DNA of 64,000 bases, from NCBI RefSeq assembly GCF_016864375.1, contig NZ_CP069356.1:248001-312000 (forward strand), given 5' to 3'. Under the pieces are notes generated by a model. The model made no database searches. It was not told the DNA's origin and saw only the letters and a list, made by a program, of their open reading frames with translations. Below are positions 51,974 to 60,868 of the stretch, in pieces. The translations under genes and the position numbers were made by a program. Numbering within the stretch: the stretch's first letter is position 1; each line of letters begins with the position of its first letter. The stretch comes from Microvirga sp. VF16 (lineage in GTDB: Bacteria > Pseudomonadota > Alphaproteobacteria > Rhizobiales > Beijerinckiaceae).

Positions 51974-52583
51974 CAGGGTGTCCTCCTGCGGCCATCCCCG
52001 CCGTCCTCTGCTGAGACACGACGAGGCCTCCGCCCCGGCGATCTCGTGCCGCTCCTGTTTATGATAGCGCCCAATCGCCTATGCCACATAGCCTTCCATG
52101 CAGAGTTCTCAGCGATTGAGAAGCTTCACTGCAAGCTCAGCAAAATTCATCTCCTACTGGCCACTCGGCCGAACTGGGGAAAGGCAAGCGCAATCTTTCT
52201 TCTGGCCCAGCGAGCCCAACGACCGCTGTTGGCACTCCCCGGACCAAAGAGCTTGGTCCGCTCCGCCGGGGAAAAGCCGACGTTCATTGAGAGGTCGGAA
52301 GGTGAAGAGTTGACCCGCTTGTATGGACCGGCCGTGCGTCGCAAGAGGCTTTTCGAGATGGCGAGGTTGGTCTTGCGCTAATGTATCCGGCCCATGTGGA
52401 GCGATTGCTCCTGGCCATCATGGAGATCCGCGCGCATCGGTTCTCATAAGCGGACCGGCCCTTCATGGCCAAACGGGTCACCAGAGCCCAGATGCGACGG
52501 CGCGACCGTTCTCCATCTCGTGTTCCTCTCGCAGACCTCGGCGAGTTCCAGGCGGTTGATGCAGGGGAGGGGCGATGCTGCCC
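51974..52583. other. Gene-free stretch with repeat family 2, copy 3
   Basis: It contains the degenerate repeat at 52251-52316. The remaining ORFs lack ribosome sites or family features. Its right end adjoins the IS110 element, whose exact left tip was not found. Confidence 0.45.
52251..52316 (+). repeat. Dispersed intergenic repeat family 2, copy 3
   Basis: GCTTGGTCCGCTCCGCCGGG, AAGCCGACGTTCATTGAGAG, GGAAGGTGAAGAG, then TTGACCC. It aligns along its whole length with 33906-33971 and with 601-668. Confidence 0.6.
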
Positions 52584-53636
52584 TCAACCCATTACAGCCG
52601 CTGTCCGTGGTTCATAGGTGCGGTTCTGGCTCAGCACGCTCCAGGCAATCCGCGCCAGCTTGTTGGCTAAAGCCGCCGCCAGCACGTTGTGGTGCAGGCG
52701 TGTGGACGCGGCGGTGAGCCATGCCCCGAAACTGTGTTGGCGCCACTTGGCCGGCCAGAGCAGCAGCACGCGAGCGGCCTGAACCAGGAGCGAGCGCAGG
52801 TAGCTGTTGCCGCGCTTCGACAGGCGGCCCAGGATCGTGCGGTCGCCCGTTGACGTCTGTTTGGGCACCAACCCGAGCCAGGCGCCGAAATCACGTCCTC
52901 GGCTAAAGGCGGCGCCGTTGCCAATGGCGGCTACCATGGCGCTGGCGATGATCGGTCCCACGCCTGGCACGCTCATCAGGCGCTGGCAGGCCTCATCGGC
53001 CGCCACGAGGTCCTCGATCTCGCCAGTGACAGCATCGATGCGCTCATCCAAGTGATGCCAGTCCTGCATCAAGCCTTCGATCAGGCGTACCATGCGCGGC
53101 GTGAGGACATCGGTGCGCTGGGCGAGAATGTCCGGCAGCGCTTGGCGCAGGGATCGCAAGCCCTGTCGCACCGCAATCCCGCGCTCGAGCAGGAAGGCGC
53201 GGATCTGGTTGACCACGGCCGTGCGCTGGCTGACCAAGCGGGCGCGAACACGATGCAGAGCTTGCAGGTCGAGTTGCTCGACTGTCTTCGTAGGCACGAA
53301 GCGCATGCTGGGCCGCTGTACGGCTTCAGCAATGGCCTCGGCATCGCGGAAATCATTTTTGTGGCTCTTACGGAAGGGCTTCACGAACTGCGCCGGGATC
53401 AGCTTCACATCATGGCCAAGGGCCAGCAACTGACGGCTGAGATGGTGGGCGCCGACGCAGGCTTCCATGCCGATCAGGCAGGCCGGCATATTGGCCAGGC
53501 GTGCCTCGATCTGTCCACGCGAGAGCTTCTGGCGCAGAACGATGGCGCCACGGACATCCAGGCCGATGAGGTGGAAGCTGTTCTTGCCGATGTCGATGCC
53601 AAGGGTGGCAATGGGCGGAAGCGGGGCTTTAGGCAT
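52584..53636 (-). CDS. IS110-family transposase (element 1)
   Basis: The 350-aa protein has the N-terminal DEDD catalytic domain of IS110 transposases (GIDIGKNSFHLIGLD with the first Asp; KNDFRDAEAIAEA with the late acidic pair) and the C-terminal transposase_20 domain (SVPGVGPIIASAMVAAIG, then GAWLGLVPKQTSTGDRTILG and KRGNSYLRSLL). It appears full length and intact. IS110 elements lack ordinary terminal inverted repeats, and the tips could not be fixed by eye; the element must end before about 53717, where similarity to the duplicated block begins. It sits just upstream of the second copy of that block. Confidence 0.93.
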   Translation of the reverse strand: MPKAPLPPIATLGIDIGKNSFHLIGLDVRGAIVLRQKLSRGQIEARLANMPACLIGMEACVGAHHLSRQLLALGHDVKLIPAQFVKPFRKSHKNDFRDAEAIAEAVQRPSMRFVPTKTVEQLDLQALHRVRARLVSQRTAVVNQIRAFLLERGIAVRQGLRSLRQALPDILAQRTDVLTPRMVRLIEGLMQDWHHLDERIDAVTGEIEDLVAADEACQRLMSVPGVGPIIASAMVAAIGNGAAFSRGRDFGAWLGLVPKQTSTGDRTILGRLSKRGNSYLRSLLVQAARVLLLWPAKWRQHSFGAWLTAASTRLHHNVLAAALANKLARIAWSVLSQNRTYEPRTAAVMG

Positions 53637-53716
53637 GGCTCAGATCCTCGTGCTGGGCGCCCCTGATGAAGGGTGCGCCGGTAAGCACGGCCGGTCCATC
53701 CCATTAGCGGACCTTC

Positions 53717-54562
53717 CGCTGCCGATCACAAACCTGCTCAAACGGTTCGGCGGCAGGATCCCTAATCCCTATCTTTGGCTACTTGTGCGTGCGAACCGAA
53801 CAGCCACGTCGTCATTGTCCTCGTTGAGGAAAACTGCTCCTCGGCACGGCCGGCTTACGGCCCCAGCAGACGAAGGAATGACCATGGCTACGAACAAGAA
53901 GGACGGTACTTCACAACCCAGCCGGAGCCGGAAGGCGCCGGAGAAGTCGGCGTCGAAGTCCGCCCCCGGTCTGCCGCCAAGCGAGGGGCTGCCGCTCCCA
54001 AGCGGGCGCAGCCTAAGGCGATGACCGGCTCTCGATCCGCGACGAAGTCCCAGGCTGTTCCGGCGAAATCCCGTTCCTCCGCAGGATCGCGCACGGCGGC
54101 ACGCTCGACCTCGGGCGCATCGCGATCGCGGTCCACGACGCAGACCCGCTCCGCATCCCGCTTGCGGTCGCAGGGCGGCATGATGAACCCAATGGCCTGG
54201 CTCTCGGCTCTCGAGACCACGCCTACCTCTCCGCATGCCCGCGCGGTGATGGCGGAGGCTCTCAGGGCGGTCGCGAACGTGCTTGAGAAGCCGCAGGGCG
54301 GCGAGCAGGGGCAGGACAGCGGAAAGCAGCAGGGCAGGGACGCCATGTCGGCCGCAGGAAGCCTCGGCGCCGAGATCGTCGCCGCTCCACTGGAGATCGC
54401 AGCGGCTGCCATTGGAGCCGCAGGGGAGGTCGTGACAAGCGCGCTCGGCAGGTCGTCGGGCGAGGACCGCGGCACCGGCGACAGCAGGAAGGGCGGCAGG
54501 CGGTCCTCCTCGCGGAAGAAACCATCGACGACCGGCTAGTTGCCGACTGGATGATCGGTCGG
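53717..54562 (+). repeat. Large dispersed duplication, copy 2 (frameshifted)
   Basis: This matches 26429-27270 from the upstream non-coding sequence through the gene to the GGATGATCGGTCGGGCGG hairpin remnant. An IS110 element adjoins its left end. The substitutions show that the duplication is not recent. Confidence 0.85.
53884..54539 (+). pseudogene. Frameshifted paralog of the Ser/Arg/Lys-rich basic protein
   Basis: The ATG at 53884 starts the same [19 protein letters not shown] sequence as the gene at 26592. After about residue 28 the frame shifts in a C-run (GCCCCCGG, near 53966-53972), where the intact copy has one more base. The rest of the homologous protein, from SAAKRG through the helical domain ([26 protein letters not shown]) to the RSSSRKK tail, continues in the other frame to 54539. 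A stop at 54024 would end the short product. Reading frame and amino acids are otherwise well preserved, so the lesion is recent or a sequencing error. Confidence 0.8.
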
Positions 54563-54764
54563 GCGGAAAACACATCCTCCAAGATCAACCCGTCCGGCCA
54601 TCGTCAAAAACGCGATCCCAATCCTTAAGCCAATTTACATTCGATCAAGAACACCAAGGTTTAGAGCCGGCGCCTCTCGGAAGTAACGCTTCGGTTTGCT
54701 CGCCCGGCCAAAGCAGACTTTCGTGAAGGGCAGAGATCTCCAGGGTCCGACCCGATGCAGCTGA

Positions 54765-55160
54765 GCCCCTCGCGGCCTGACAGGCCATCTGCTGCCGCTC
54801 GCCGCCGGGTTCAAACAATCCCGGTTCCGGCCGCAGAGCAGGGAAGGGGCGCAGGAGAAGCTGGAGGGCTTCTGCCAAGTGCTCGAGGCGGCGCTGACCA
54901 TCGCCCACAAGGACCTCGACCGGCTCATCCTCGCCCGCGAGCTGATGAGCCGGGTGACCAAAGAGTGCCGCAGCAACTCCAAGCTACCGAATTTGGTCGA
55001 GCTGTTCCTGTCGCGTCCCCTGGTGACGGTGCCGCTCGGAGCCAAGCTCTTGCAGGTCACGCCGAAGGCCATTGACCTGATGCTGGCGCAGCTCGGCGGC
55101 GCGCTGCCGCGCGAGCTCACCGGCCGCACCCGCTACAGGGCCTGGGGTATCGTCTCAAGA
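54765..55160 (+). pseudogene. 5'-truncated DUF1612 / RHE_PE00001-family protein remnant
   Basis: From about 54771 one frame reads HLLPLAAGFK, then KLEGFCQVLEAALTIAHKDL, LARELMSRVTKECRSNSKLP and LLQVTPKAIDLMLAQLG, ending GRTRYRAWGI. This is the C-terminal half of the DUF1612/helix-turn-helix proteins typical of rhizobial plasmids and integrated elements (RHE_PE00001 type). The N-terminal half is missing and an in-frame stop lies just upstream at 54762. After residue ~130 the frame continues into unrelated residues. Such genes usually accompany plasmid or phage-like DNA, so the remnant points to a past mobile insertion. Confidence 0.7.
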
Positions 55161-55288
55161 CGGCCACACCGGACCCAGCGCAGCTCGGTTGCGGAGGTGA
55201 GGGGCCGGTCACAGGCGCTTACCTTGTGGAACCCAAAGATCCAGTCCTGGGTTTTCGCCCAGTGTTCAACAACGGCGAGGTGAGGAGG

Positions 55289-55951
55289 ATGCGGCAGTTC
55301 CTGCGAAACAACGGGCTGTCCATCTCTCTATTGGCCCTGTTCCTCGTCTCGCTTACGGGCCAAGCCCTCACCGGATGGCGGACCCATGGGGAGGAACTCC
55401 GCCTGCATGAGCTGCCTGAGATCGGTTTGGTGGATTACCTGCGGACCGGTCATTTCCTCTCGGCGACCTTCGAGAACTGGGAAAGCGAGTTCCTGCAGAT
55501 GGCAGCCTACGTCGTGCTGACCGTCTTTCTGTTCCAGAAGGGCTCGTCTGAGTCCAAGAAGCCCGATGAGGACAATCCGGAAGACGAGACGCCGGAGAGC
55601 CGCCGCAGCGACCCCAACGCGCCCTGGCCGGTTCACCGCGGCGGCCTGCTGCTGAAGCTCTACTCCCACTCGCTCAGCCTCGTGCTTGTGGCACTGTTCG
55701 TCCTGTCCTTCTGGCTGCATCTGACGGGGAGCACACGGCGGGCCAACGAGGAGGCACTTCAGCACCATCAGCCGATGAAGACCATGGGTGAAATGCTGGC
55801 CGGGCCGGAGTTCTGGTACGAGAGCTTCCAGAACTGGCAGAGCGAATTTCTGTCGATTGCCGTGCTGATCGTGCTCGGCATCTACCTGCGGGAGCGCGGC
55901 TCGCCCGAGTCGAAGCCGGTTGCGGCACCGCACGCCACGACCGGACACTGA
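55289..55951 (+). CDS. DUF6766-family membrane protein
   Basis: The 220-aa inner-membrane protein has two similar halves. Each has a hydrophobic helix (ISLLALFLVSLTGQALTGW and LSLVLVALFVLSFWLHLTGS), then a soluble loop and a second helix (EFLQMAAYVVLTVFLFQKGS and EFLSIAVLIVLGIYLRERGS) ending in a Gly-Ser-xx-ES motif. The ENWESEFLQ / QNWQSEFLS repeat reveals an internal duplication. I recognise the DUF6766 layout; the function is unknown, and family members turn up beside stress genes. GAGGTGAGGAGG directly precedes the ATG. Confidence 0.82.
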   Translation: MRQFLRNNGLSISLLALFLVSLTGQALTGWRTHGEELRLHELPEIGLVDYLRTGHFLSATFENWESEFLQMAAYVVLTVFLFQKGSSESKKPDEDNPEDETPESRRSDPNAPWPVHRGGLLLKLYSHSLSLVLVALFVLSFWLHLTGSTRRANEEALQHHQPMKTMGEMLAGPEFWYESFQNWQSEFLSIAVLIVLGIYLRERGSPESKPVAAPHATTGH

Positions 55952-56468
55952 CAACCTTCGGCGGGTCCATCGCTAATTTGGAGGACGGACGCGAGAACGG
56001 CGGATACTGCGCTCGCCGTTTAGGCGGCGAGCAGTCGAACTGCTCCGCGAGTGACGGCTGCAGTGTGCAGGCGCATTTCGCCCGTTGCTTGCGCGTCAGT
56101 CGACGGCGATGCCGCGCTCGGCCATCATCTCCTCAAGATCCCACAGCCTGAGATTGTCGGCCAAGTATCACCGGACGCACAACAGGATCACCGACCGATT
56201 GAAAGACCTGTCCCTGAACACTGCATCCTCTCGCACGAGAACCTGGATGCCGTAGCGGAAACTCTGAAGTCCAGCTCTGCCCCGGGTGGAGTTTCTTTGC
56301 TCGGCTTCCGGTCTTCTATGGCCATTGTCGGCGCTGGAAGCGCCCACCTGTCGAGGCGTTGCGCCAGGTTCTGGAAAACGCCAGTCGTTGGTTGTGCATG
56401 CGGTGGCCAAAGGAACTCCGTCCGACTTCGGCCCGTTACCATCGGATGCGCTTATAGGGAGTATGCTG
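55952..56468. other. Gene-free stretch upstream of the DUF892 gene
   Basis: No gene, repeat or clear regulatory site was recognised. The ORF that runs through 56286-56468 is an in-frame extension of the next gene without protein-like composition. Confidence 0.4.
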
Positions 56469-56978
56469 ATGGCCACAGATGCTCGCTCAATCTATATCTC
56501 GGCATTGCGCAATACCCACGCTATGGAACAGCAGGGTTTGCAGCAGATGGAAGCCCAAGCCTCGCGACTGGAGAACTACCCAGATTATATGGCGCTCCTC
56601 CAACGGCACATTGAGACCACACGGCAGCAGGTGCAACGGCTCGAGCAGGCGCTCCAATCGGTCGGTGAGAGCCCATCCAGTCTCAAGGAAACGGTGACCA
56701 GTGTCGCTGGCAGTGTCGGGGCAACCGTGCATGGGATGTTCCAGGACGAGACGCTCAAGAACCTCTATGCTGGTTACGCCTATCAATACGAGCAGATTGC
56801 CGCCTACCGCTCGCTGATTGCGATTGCAGAGGCCGCCGGCGAGACGGCTCACGCCTCGGCCTTTCGCCAGTCGATCCAGGAAGAAGAGCTGGCGGCACAA
56901 CAGGCCGCTGATCTGATCGAGCCGGTGACTCGCCGCTACGTTGAACTCACCACGAGTGGCGAGAAGGCAGACCGCTGA
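56469..56978 (+). CDS. Ferritin-like DUF892 family protein (YciF/YciE-like)
   Basis: The 169-aa protein is a four-helix bundle of the DUF892 family: RSIYISALRNTHAMEQQGLQ carries the first His/Glu pair, EAQASRLENYPDYMALLQRHI and ETTRQQVQRLEQAL follow, then LKNLYAGYAYQYEQIAAYRSL and ARQSIQEEELAAQQAADLI-like helices with further Glu. The acidic residues and His fit a dimetal site. YciE/YciF proteins are induced by general stress in enterobacteria. GGGAG lies 7 nt before the ATG at 56469; ATG 56463 is also possible. A second DUF892 gene lies at 58763. Confidence 0.85.
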   Translation: MATDARSIYISALRNTHAMEQQGLQQMEAQASRLENYPDYMALLQRHIETTRQQVQRLEQALQSVGESPSSLKETVTSVAGSVGATVHGMFQDETLKNLYAGYAYQYEQIAAYRSLIAIAEAAGETAHASAFRQSIQEEELAAQQAADLIEPVTRRYVELTTSGEKADR

Positions 56979-57095
56979 CAGGTAAATTGCTTAGCCTCGT
57001 CCAGGAAGAGAGGCTCCGTCCAAGTCTACCCAGGGTGGGGCTTTCTCATGGAGGGCTCTGGATAGGAGGAACGGAACCATGGGTGCTGCTCCTCT

Positions 57096-57308
57096 TCAAC
57101 TGACCGGCATCTTGCCATCTGGTTCTGTCGCAAGTTCGAAATAGAGGCATTCTTGCGCCGTTTCGCCGTCCATAGCATTAGCGACAGAATCGATCGCATC
57201 CCAGTATCCTTGCGGAGGTTCGAGCGCCTTGGTGATGGCGCGTGCAAGAATGACGGCGATCGTCCCCCTCAGCGCCTGTTTCATCTCCGCCTGGCGCGCC
57301 CGATCCAT
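57096..57308 (-). CDS. Small hypothetical protein, 70 aa
   Basis: The C-terminal 70 codons of a longer minus-strand ORF look protein-like: EMKQALRGTIAVILARAITK and ALEPPQGYWDAIDSVANAM. The part before 57308 does not. The ribosome site for ATG 57308 is weak (CTGTCTCGG). No family recognised. It may be a real small helical protein or an unrelated open frame. Confidence 0.4.
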   Translation of the reverse strand: MDRARQAEMKQALRGTIAVILARAITKALEPPQGYWDAIDSVANAMDGETAQECLYFELATEPDGKMPVS

Positions 57309-57490
57309 CCGAGACAGGCCATGCGGTTCTCCACGTGAAGAAGCAGAGAGCAGAACGTGGACCACGCCGATGATGCCAATGTGATCGCGCTGATCGGAAC
57401 ACCTTGTCGCAGCATGCGTTCCCGTGGTGGGTCCGGCTTGGCTGTTCGATGGAGAAATCTGGCCGGCTGCGCTCATCCGGAGACACATCC

Positions 57491-57702
57491 ATGCTCCAGC
57501 CCCTGGCATTGATCGGCTTTCTCATCCTGGCTGCGTCGTCCGCCCTGGCGCAGACGATAACCGGCTCGCCTCCTGCCACTGGCCCTGCCGAGACAGGGCA
57601 AACCGGTGGGATCACGGATTACTGGTGGGTCCTCCTGCTGGGCTGGTGCTCGTTGTCGCCGCCGTGATCTGGTACTTCTCGAGTCGCCGCACCCGGGTTT
57701 GA
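57491..57702 (+). pseudogene. Small exported single-span membrane protein, frameshifted
   Basis: From ATG 57491 a signal peptide (MLQPLALIGFLILAASSALA) leads to a Gly/Thr-rich linker and YWWVLLL. The frame then shifts near 57640-57646 in a run of G/C, and the membrane helix continues as LVLVVAAVIWYFSSRRTRV in the next frame to the stop at 57702. The restored product would be ~70 aa with a cleaved N-terminus and one helix. Function unknown. Confidence 0.6.
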
Positions 57703-58066
57703 GCACGACTGCACCGGTGGCGATCAGGCTCAATCTGTGCTCAACACCTTCAGCGAGGACCCGCAATCGGCATAGGTGGCGGTAGGGACGACGCTCTTGC
57801 CGCGGTCGCAGGTGTTTGCACGGTGAGCGGACCTCAAGAGGTTGGATGGTTTTGCAAGCCCTGCTGGTTCTGACGGGTGCGCCCGGGACGTTACTCAGGC
57901 ATCGTTGTGTTCACCTCGACAAGATAACCCCATGTGGCCAGTCGAGGAACCGCTCCGTCGTCGCTTGCTGATCCAAGCGCTGAGATCTGATCCAAGCGCT
58001 GAGATAAAGTGCGCAGAAGGCTGTTGACGGAACAGGGTTCACAACCGGATTAGGATCGCAACCTGC
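57703..58066. other. Gene-free stretch with a short tandem repeat
   Basis: It holds the tandem repeat at 57969-58005 and a fragment of repeat family 1 (GTGAGCGGACCT, near 57823). Nothing else was recognised. Confidence 0.45.
57969..58005. repeat. 19-bp tandem repeat, two copies
   Basis: TGATCCAAGCGCTGAGATC at 57969-57987 is repeated immediately at 57988-58005, lacking the last base. The unit contains the palindrome AGCGCT. Two copies only, so it is not a CRISPR. Confidence 0.75.
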
Positions 58067-58597
58067 TCATGGTGTCCGCTCCAATGTATTGCGCTGTCCA
58101 GCGCGAAGCAGGCGCCAGCCACCGATGAGCATCGCAGCGCCCCAGATGAGGAAACCGAGATCCCAATAGAGCCACTGCTCCCGTGGCACTGTCTCATTGA
58201 CGTGGTGGATGCCGAGCAGGTGGTGGTCGATGAGGCCCTCGACGAGGTTAAAGATGCCCCACCCCATCAGCATTGTTCCCGGCAGGAGTTTGCCGGACCA
58301 CCGAATATGGGTTGTCCGCGAGAACCGCCACAGGATGTAGAGGCCGAGTGCCGTGAAGATATAGGTGCTGGCGTGAAAGATGCCGTCCCAAAGCGTGTTC
58401 ACCTTCAGGCTCTCCACGCTGTCGGGTGGGTAACCGGCGCTGGTCAGCATGTGGTGCCATTGCAACAGCTGATGCAGCACGATCCCGTCGAAGAAGCCGC
58501 CAAGTCCAAGTCCGAACAGGATGCCTGCGGAGATGGGGAAATCCTCCGCCTCGCGTCCTGCACCAGCCGGCGTGCGCGCGGTGGGATTAAGAGCCAT
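58067..58597 (-). CDS. DUF2243-family membrane protein
   Basis: The 176-aa protein has four predicted membrane helices. The first carries the family signature GLGLGGFFDGIVLHQLLQWHHM (in parts), with the FDG and H-Q-x-x-Q-W-H-H pattern suggesting a metal or heme site. The second block LWDGIFHASTYIFTALG has another Asp and His, and the third GIFNLVEGLIDHHLLGIHHV is also His-rich. These conserved histidines on helices suggest a role in redox or metal chemistry in the inner membrane; no function is established for DUF2243. A CTGGGGAC-type site precedes the ATG. It is divergent from the downstream YciF gene, 165 bp apart. Confidence 0.9.
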   Translation of the reverse strand: MALNPTARTPAGAGREAEDFPISAGILFGLGLGGFFDGIVLHQLLQWHHMLTSAGYPPDSVESLKVNTLWDGIFHASTYIFTALGLYILWRFSRTTHIRWSGKLLPGTMLMGWGIFNLVEGLIDHHLLGIHHVNETVPREQWLYWDLGFLIWGAAMLIGGWRLLRAGQRNTLERTP

Positions 58598-58762
58598 GCT
58601 TGGTCCCCAGGTTCACCAGACAACAAGAAGGTTGACTTGGCGGTTCCAGAATGCCGCTCCAACTGTTGAGCGGGCGAGGACAGTCCAGAGCGCTTCGGAG
58701 GCCGGAACTGCCATGCCTCCGGTTGGTTGAATCCAAGTTCTCCCATGCACAGGAGGTGTGCC

Positions 58763-59257
58763 ATGGCCACCAAGCAGAAGACCCTCAACGATCTTTTTCT
58801 CGAGACCCTCAAGGACATGTACCATGCCGAAAAGCAGATCCTGAAAGCCTTGCCGAAGATGGCGAAGGCGGCCGAGTCAGATCAGCTGCGGCAGGCCTTC
58901 GAACAGCATCGCGCGGAGACCGAGGGCCAGGTGGAGCGCCTGGAGCAGGTGTTTGAGATGCTGGGCAAAGCGGCGCGCGGCAAACCCTGTGAGGCGATCC
59001 AGGGCATGGTCGAGGAGAGCCAAGAGGTCATCGAGGACTTCAAGGGCTCCGACGCGCTCGATGCCGGGCTTCTCGCGGCGGCCCAAGCCGTCGAGCATTA
59101 CGAGATTTCGCGCTATGGCACGCTCCGGACGTGGGCGACCCAGCTTGGCCTGACCGAGGCCGCCCGGCTTCTCGAGCAAACACTGCAAGAAGAAAAGCAC
59201 ACCGATGCCGTGCTGACCCAGTTGGCTGAAGCAGCCGTCAATCGGCAAGCGGCTTGA
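58763..59257 (+). CDS. Ferritin-like DUF892 protein (YciF-like)
   Basis: The 164-aa protein is a textbook YciF/DUF892 member. TLNDLFLETLKDMYHAEKQILKALPKM (in parts) gives the first Glu/His site, LRQAFEQHRAETEGQVERLEQVF the second, and AVEHYEISRYGTL and LEQTLQEEKHTDAVLTQLAE the third and fourth helices, each with Glu/His ligands of the diiron-type centre. AGGAGGTG lies 5 nt before the ATG at 58763, so the longer ORF is rejected. It is a cytosolic stress protein by analogy to YciF. It differs clearly from the DUF892 protein at 56469. Confidence 0.93.
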   Translation: MATKQKTLNDLFLETLKDMYHAEKQILKALPKMAKAAESDQLRQAFEQHRAETEGQVERLEQVFEMLGKAARGKPCEAIQGMVEESQEVIEDFKGSDALDAGLLAAAQAVEHYEISRYGTLRTWATQLGLTEAARLLEQTLQEEKHTDAVLTQLAEAAVNRQAA

Positions 59258-59715
59258 TCGAAGCTGATCGGCTAAACCCCACCACGATCCCAGGTGCGGA
59301 ATTGAGCCGATGGCCCAGAGCCATGGCGATCTGGCACTGGGGCTCGGCTTCAAAGGGCGAGTGGACACCATGTGAGCTCTGATCTCGACTGCAGGTCGCT
59401 CCAGGGATTTTAGTGATGGAATGGCTGCGAATGGGAGGTTGATCTGATCCTGATGATTAACCCCACCGGCCCTTATCTGCCACCACAGAGGGGGCGCGTG
59501 TCACGTCAGGGAGACGCCACGTCATCAGAGGCTCCGAGTGCTGTCATTCAGGGGCTCAACAGCCCGCCAACAATCGCGGCACTGCCTGCGTCGAAAGCAT
59601 CGGCACTCCTTGTAACCTGTAAAAAAGACATAGAAAGGCATCGATGGTGCTCTCATAGATCTTCCTTCATTGAGCCACCGGCAAAGCTGGTGGGTCCTGC
59701 GACAGAGCAGATGCA
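59258..59715. other. Gene-free stretch
   Basis: Neither strand shows a convincing gene. No repeat or terminator was recognised. Confidence 0.4.
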
Positions 59716-60135
59716 TTGGATGGGTTTCTGGCTCGGCTGACCCCGATAGACTGGATCTTTATTGGAGGCGTCGCCCTCGTCTCAGCTCTTATGGCTGCAG
59801 GCATTTACGGCATCCGGACAGAGATGCGGTCGCACGCCAAAATCCGGGCACGATCAGTTCAGCTCAAGACCTCTCGGGAGCAACGCCTGCAATGGCGGCG
59901 ATCCCTCCAATCAAAGGATCTGCTCGATCTGCTCGATGATATTGATACGCTTATCAGGCTTACTGATGCAAATGATGAGGCCATCAAACGGGACCACCGG
60001 GAAGGCGTGCGCTTGGCTTGGATGAGCCGGCGCGTTCCACTGCGTACTGTTTTCCTCGGCGGCCTGCTGCTCGCTGGTGTTCTCTCTGCCATATTCATGG
60101 TGATCGCCCAGGGTCCATCGAATTCCATCCCCTGA
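59716..60135 (+). CDS. Hypothetical two-span membrane protein, 139 aa
   Basis: The frame is open from a stop at 59671. The only usable start before the first helix is TTG 59716, whose ribosome site is weak. The product has one helix near the N-terminus (DWIFIGGVALVSALMAAGIYG), a long basic and acidic cytosolic stretch with a possible coiled coil (SREQRLQWRRSLQSKDLLDL), and a second helix near the C-terminus (VFLGGLLLAGVLSAIFMVI). No family recognised. The two clean helices and good codon use support a gene. Confidence 0.55.
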   Translation: MDGFLARLTPIDWIFIGGVALVSALMAAGIYGIRTEMRSHAKIRARSVQLKTSREQRLQWRRSLQSKDLLDLLDDIDTLIRLTDANDEAIKRDHREGVRLAWMSRRVPLRTVFLGGLLLAGVLSAIFMVIAQGPSNSIP

Positions 60136-60190
60136 TCGGCGATCTGTATGGGCACAGTCTTGCTGGAGGCGAGGAGATTCAGGAGTTGAG

Positions 60191-60448
60191 ATGACGGCGC
60201 CCTGGGACGAGCCACGAATGGAGCTGCTGACGCGCCTTTGGCTTGCTGGAGCGACGGCCCGCCTGATTGCGGAGAAGCTTGGCGGCGGCGTCACGCGCAA
60301 TGCCGTGATCGGAAAGGCTCACCGTCTCGGGCTAACGGGCAAGCACGGCAGTAAGAGCGCAGCTCTCAAGCGTGCTCGGGCATTCCGTGCCCGAGGGAGT
60401 GATCAGCACCTCCAGCGCAAGCCCAAGCCCAAGAACCGTGCACGTTAA
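60191..60448 (+). CDS. Short GcrA-like cell-cycle regulator homologue
   Basis: The 85-aa protein has the GcrA N-terminal helix-turn-helix: WDEPRMELLTRLWLAGATAR, then LIAEKLGGGVTRNAVIGKAH and RLGLTGK. In Caulobacter, GcrA binds methylated GANTC sites and sigma-70 through this domain plus a C-terminal part. Here the C-terminal sigma-binding region is replaced by a ~35-residue basic tail (KRARAFRARGSDQHLQRKPK), so it may act as a DNA-binding paralog without the activator surface. It is next to IS elements, which may explain truncation or transfer. Confidence 0.8.
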   Translation: MTAPWDEPRMELLTRLWLAGATARLIAEKLGGGVTRNAVIGKAHRLGLTGKHGSKSAALKRARAFRARGSDQHLQRKPKPKNRAR

Positions 60449-60549
60449 TGTTAGGAGCTAAACGGTTCGAAATGAGCGGTGGGAACGCCGAGCGTCGGGG
60501 CCTGTCACGTTAACCTGAGAAGGTCGCAAGACGCCTTGCCTCAGTGATC

Positions 60550-60756
60550 TCAGGTCAGAACTCCAGCCGCGGCTTTCCATGCCGCCATGGCATGGAGACG
60601 GTGGAGGTGGGTGGCAAGGGCAGACTGGTACAGGCGAGGCGGAACGAAGTGGTTTCTGACAGCCGAAAAGACCGAGGTAAACCGCTGCAGGCCTCCCGCG
60701 GAACGAAAGCCCTGCATCATCCGCTCCCGCTTTCGCAACGGGAGATGTGAATTCTC
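60550..60756 (-). pseudogene. IS6-family transposase, C-terminal part
   Basis: Read leftward from 60756, the frame gives ENSHLPLRKRERMMQGFRS and then GLQRFTSVFSAVRNHF, the invariant end of the IS6/IS26-type DDE domain, including the final Glu (E of ENSH) region. Its N-terminal partner lies 1.4 kb away at 62190-62679. The preceding codon in an intact copy would be the Ala that closes that part, so the break is exact. Confidence 0.85.
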
Positions 60757-60868
60757 AGATGAGGTATTCGGCCTGCCGCCGCGCCTGCCACGTCGCCATG
60801 AGGCGCAGCGCTCCAGGCTGATGGTACAACGAGGTCACGGCCTCGAGCCTCAGTAGGAGAAACGCACC

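Noticed and set aside
54635..55129. 164-codon minus-strand ORF
   Set aside because: Antisense to the recognisable DUF1612 remnant; no motif of its own.
57969..58005. Possible CRISPR-like repeat
   Set aside because: Only two adjacent 19-bp copies with no spacer; no cas genes in the window.
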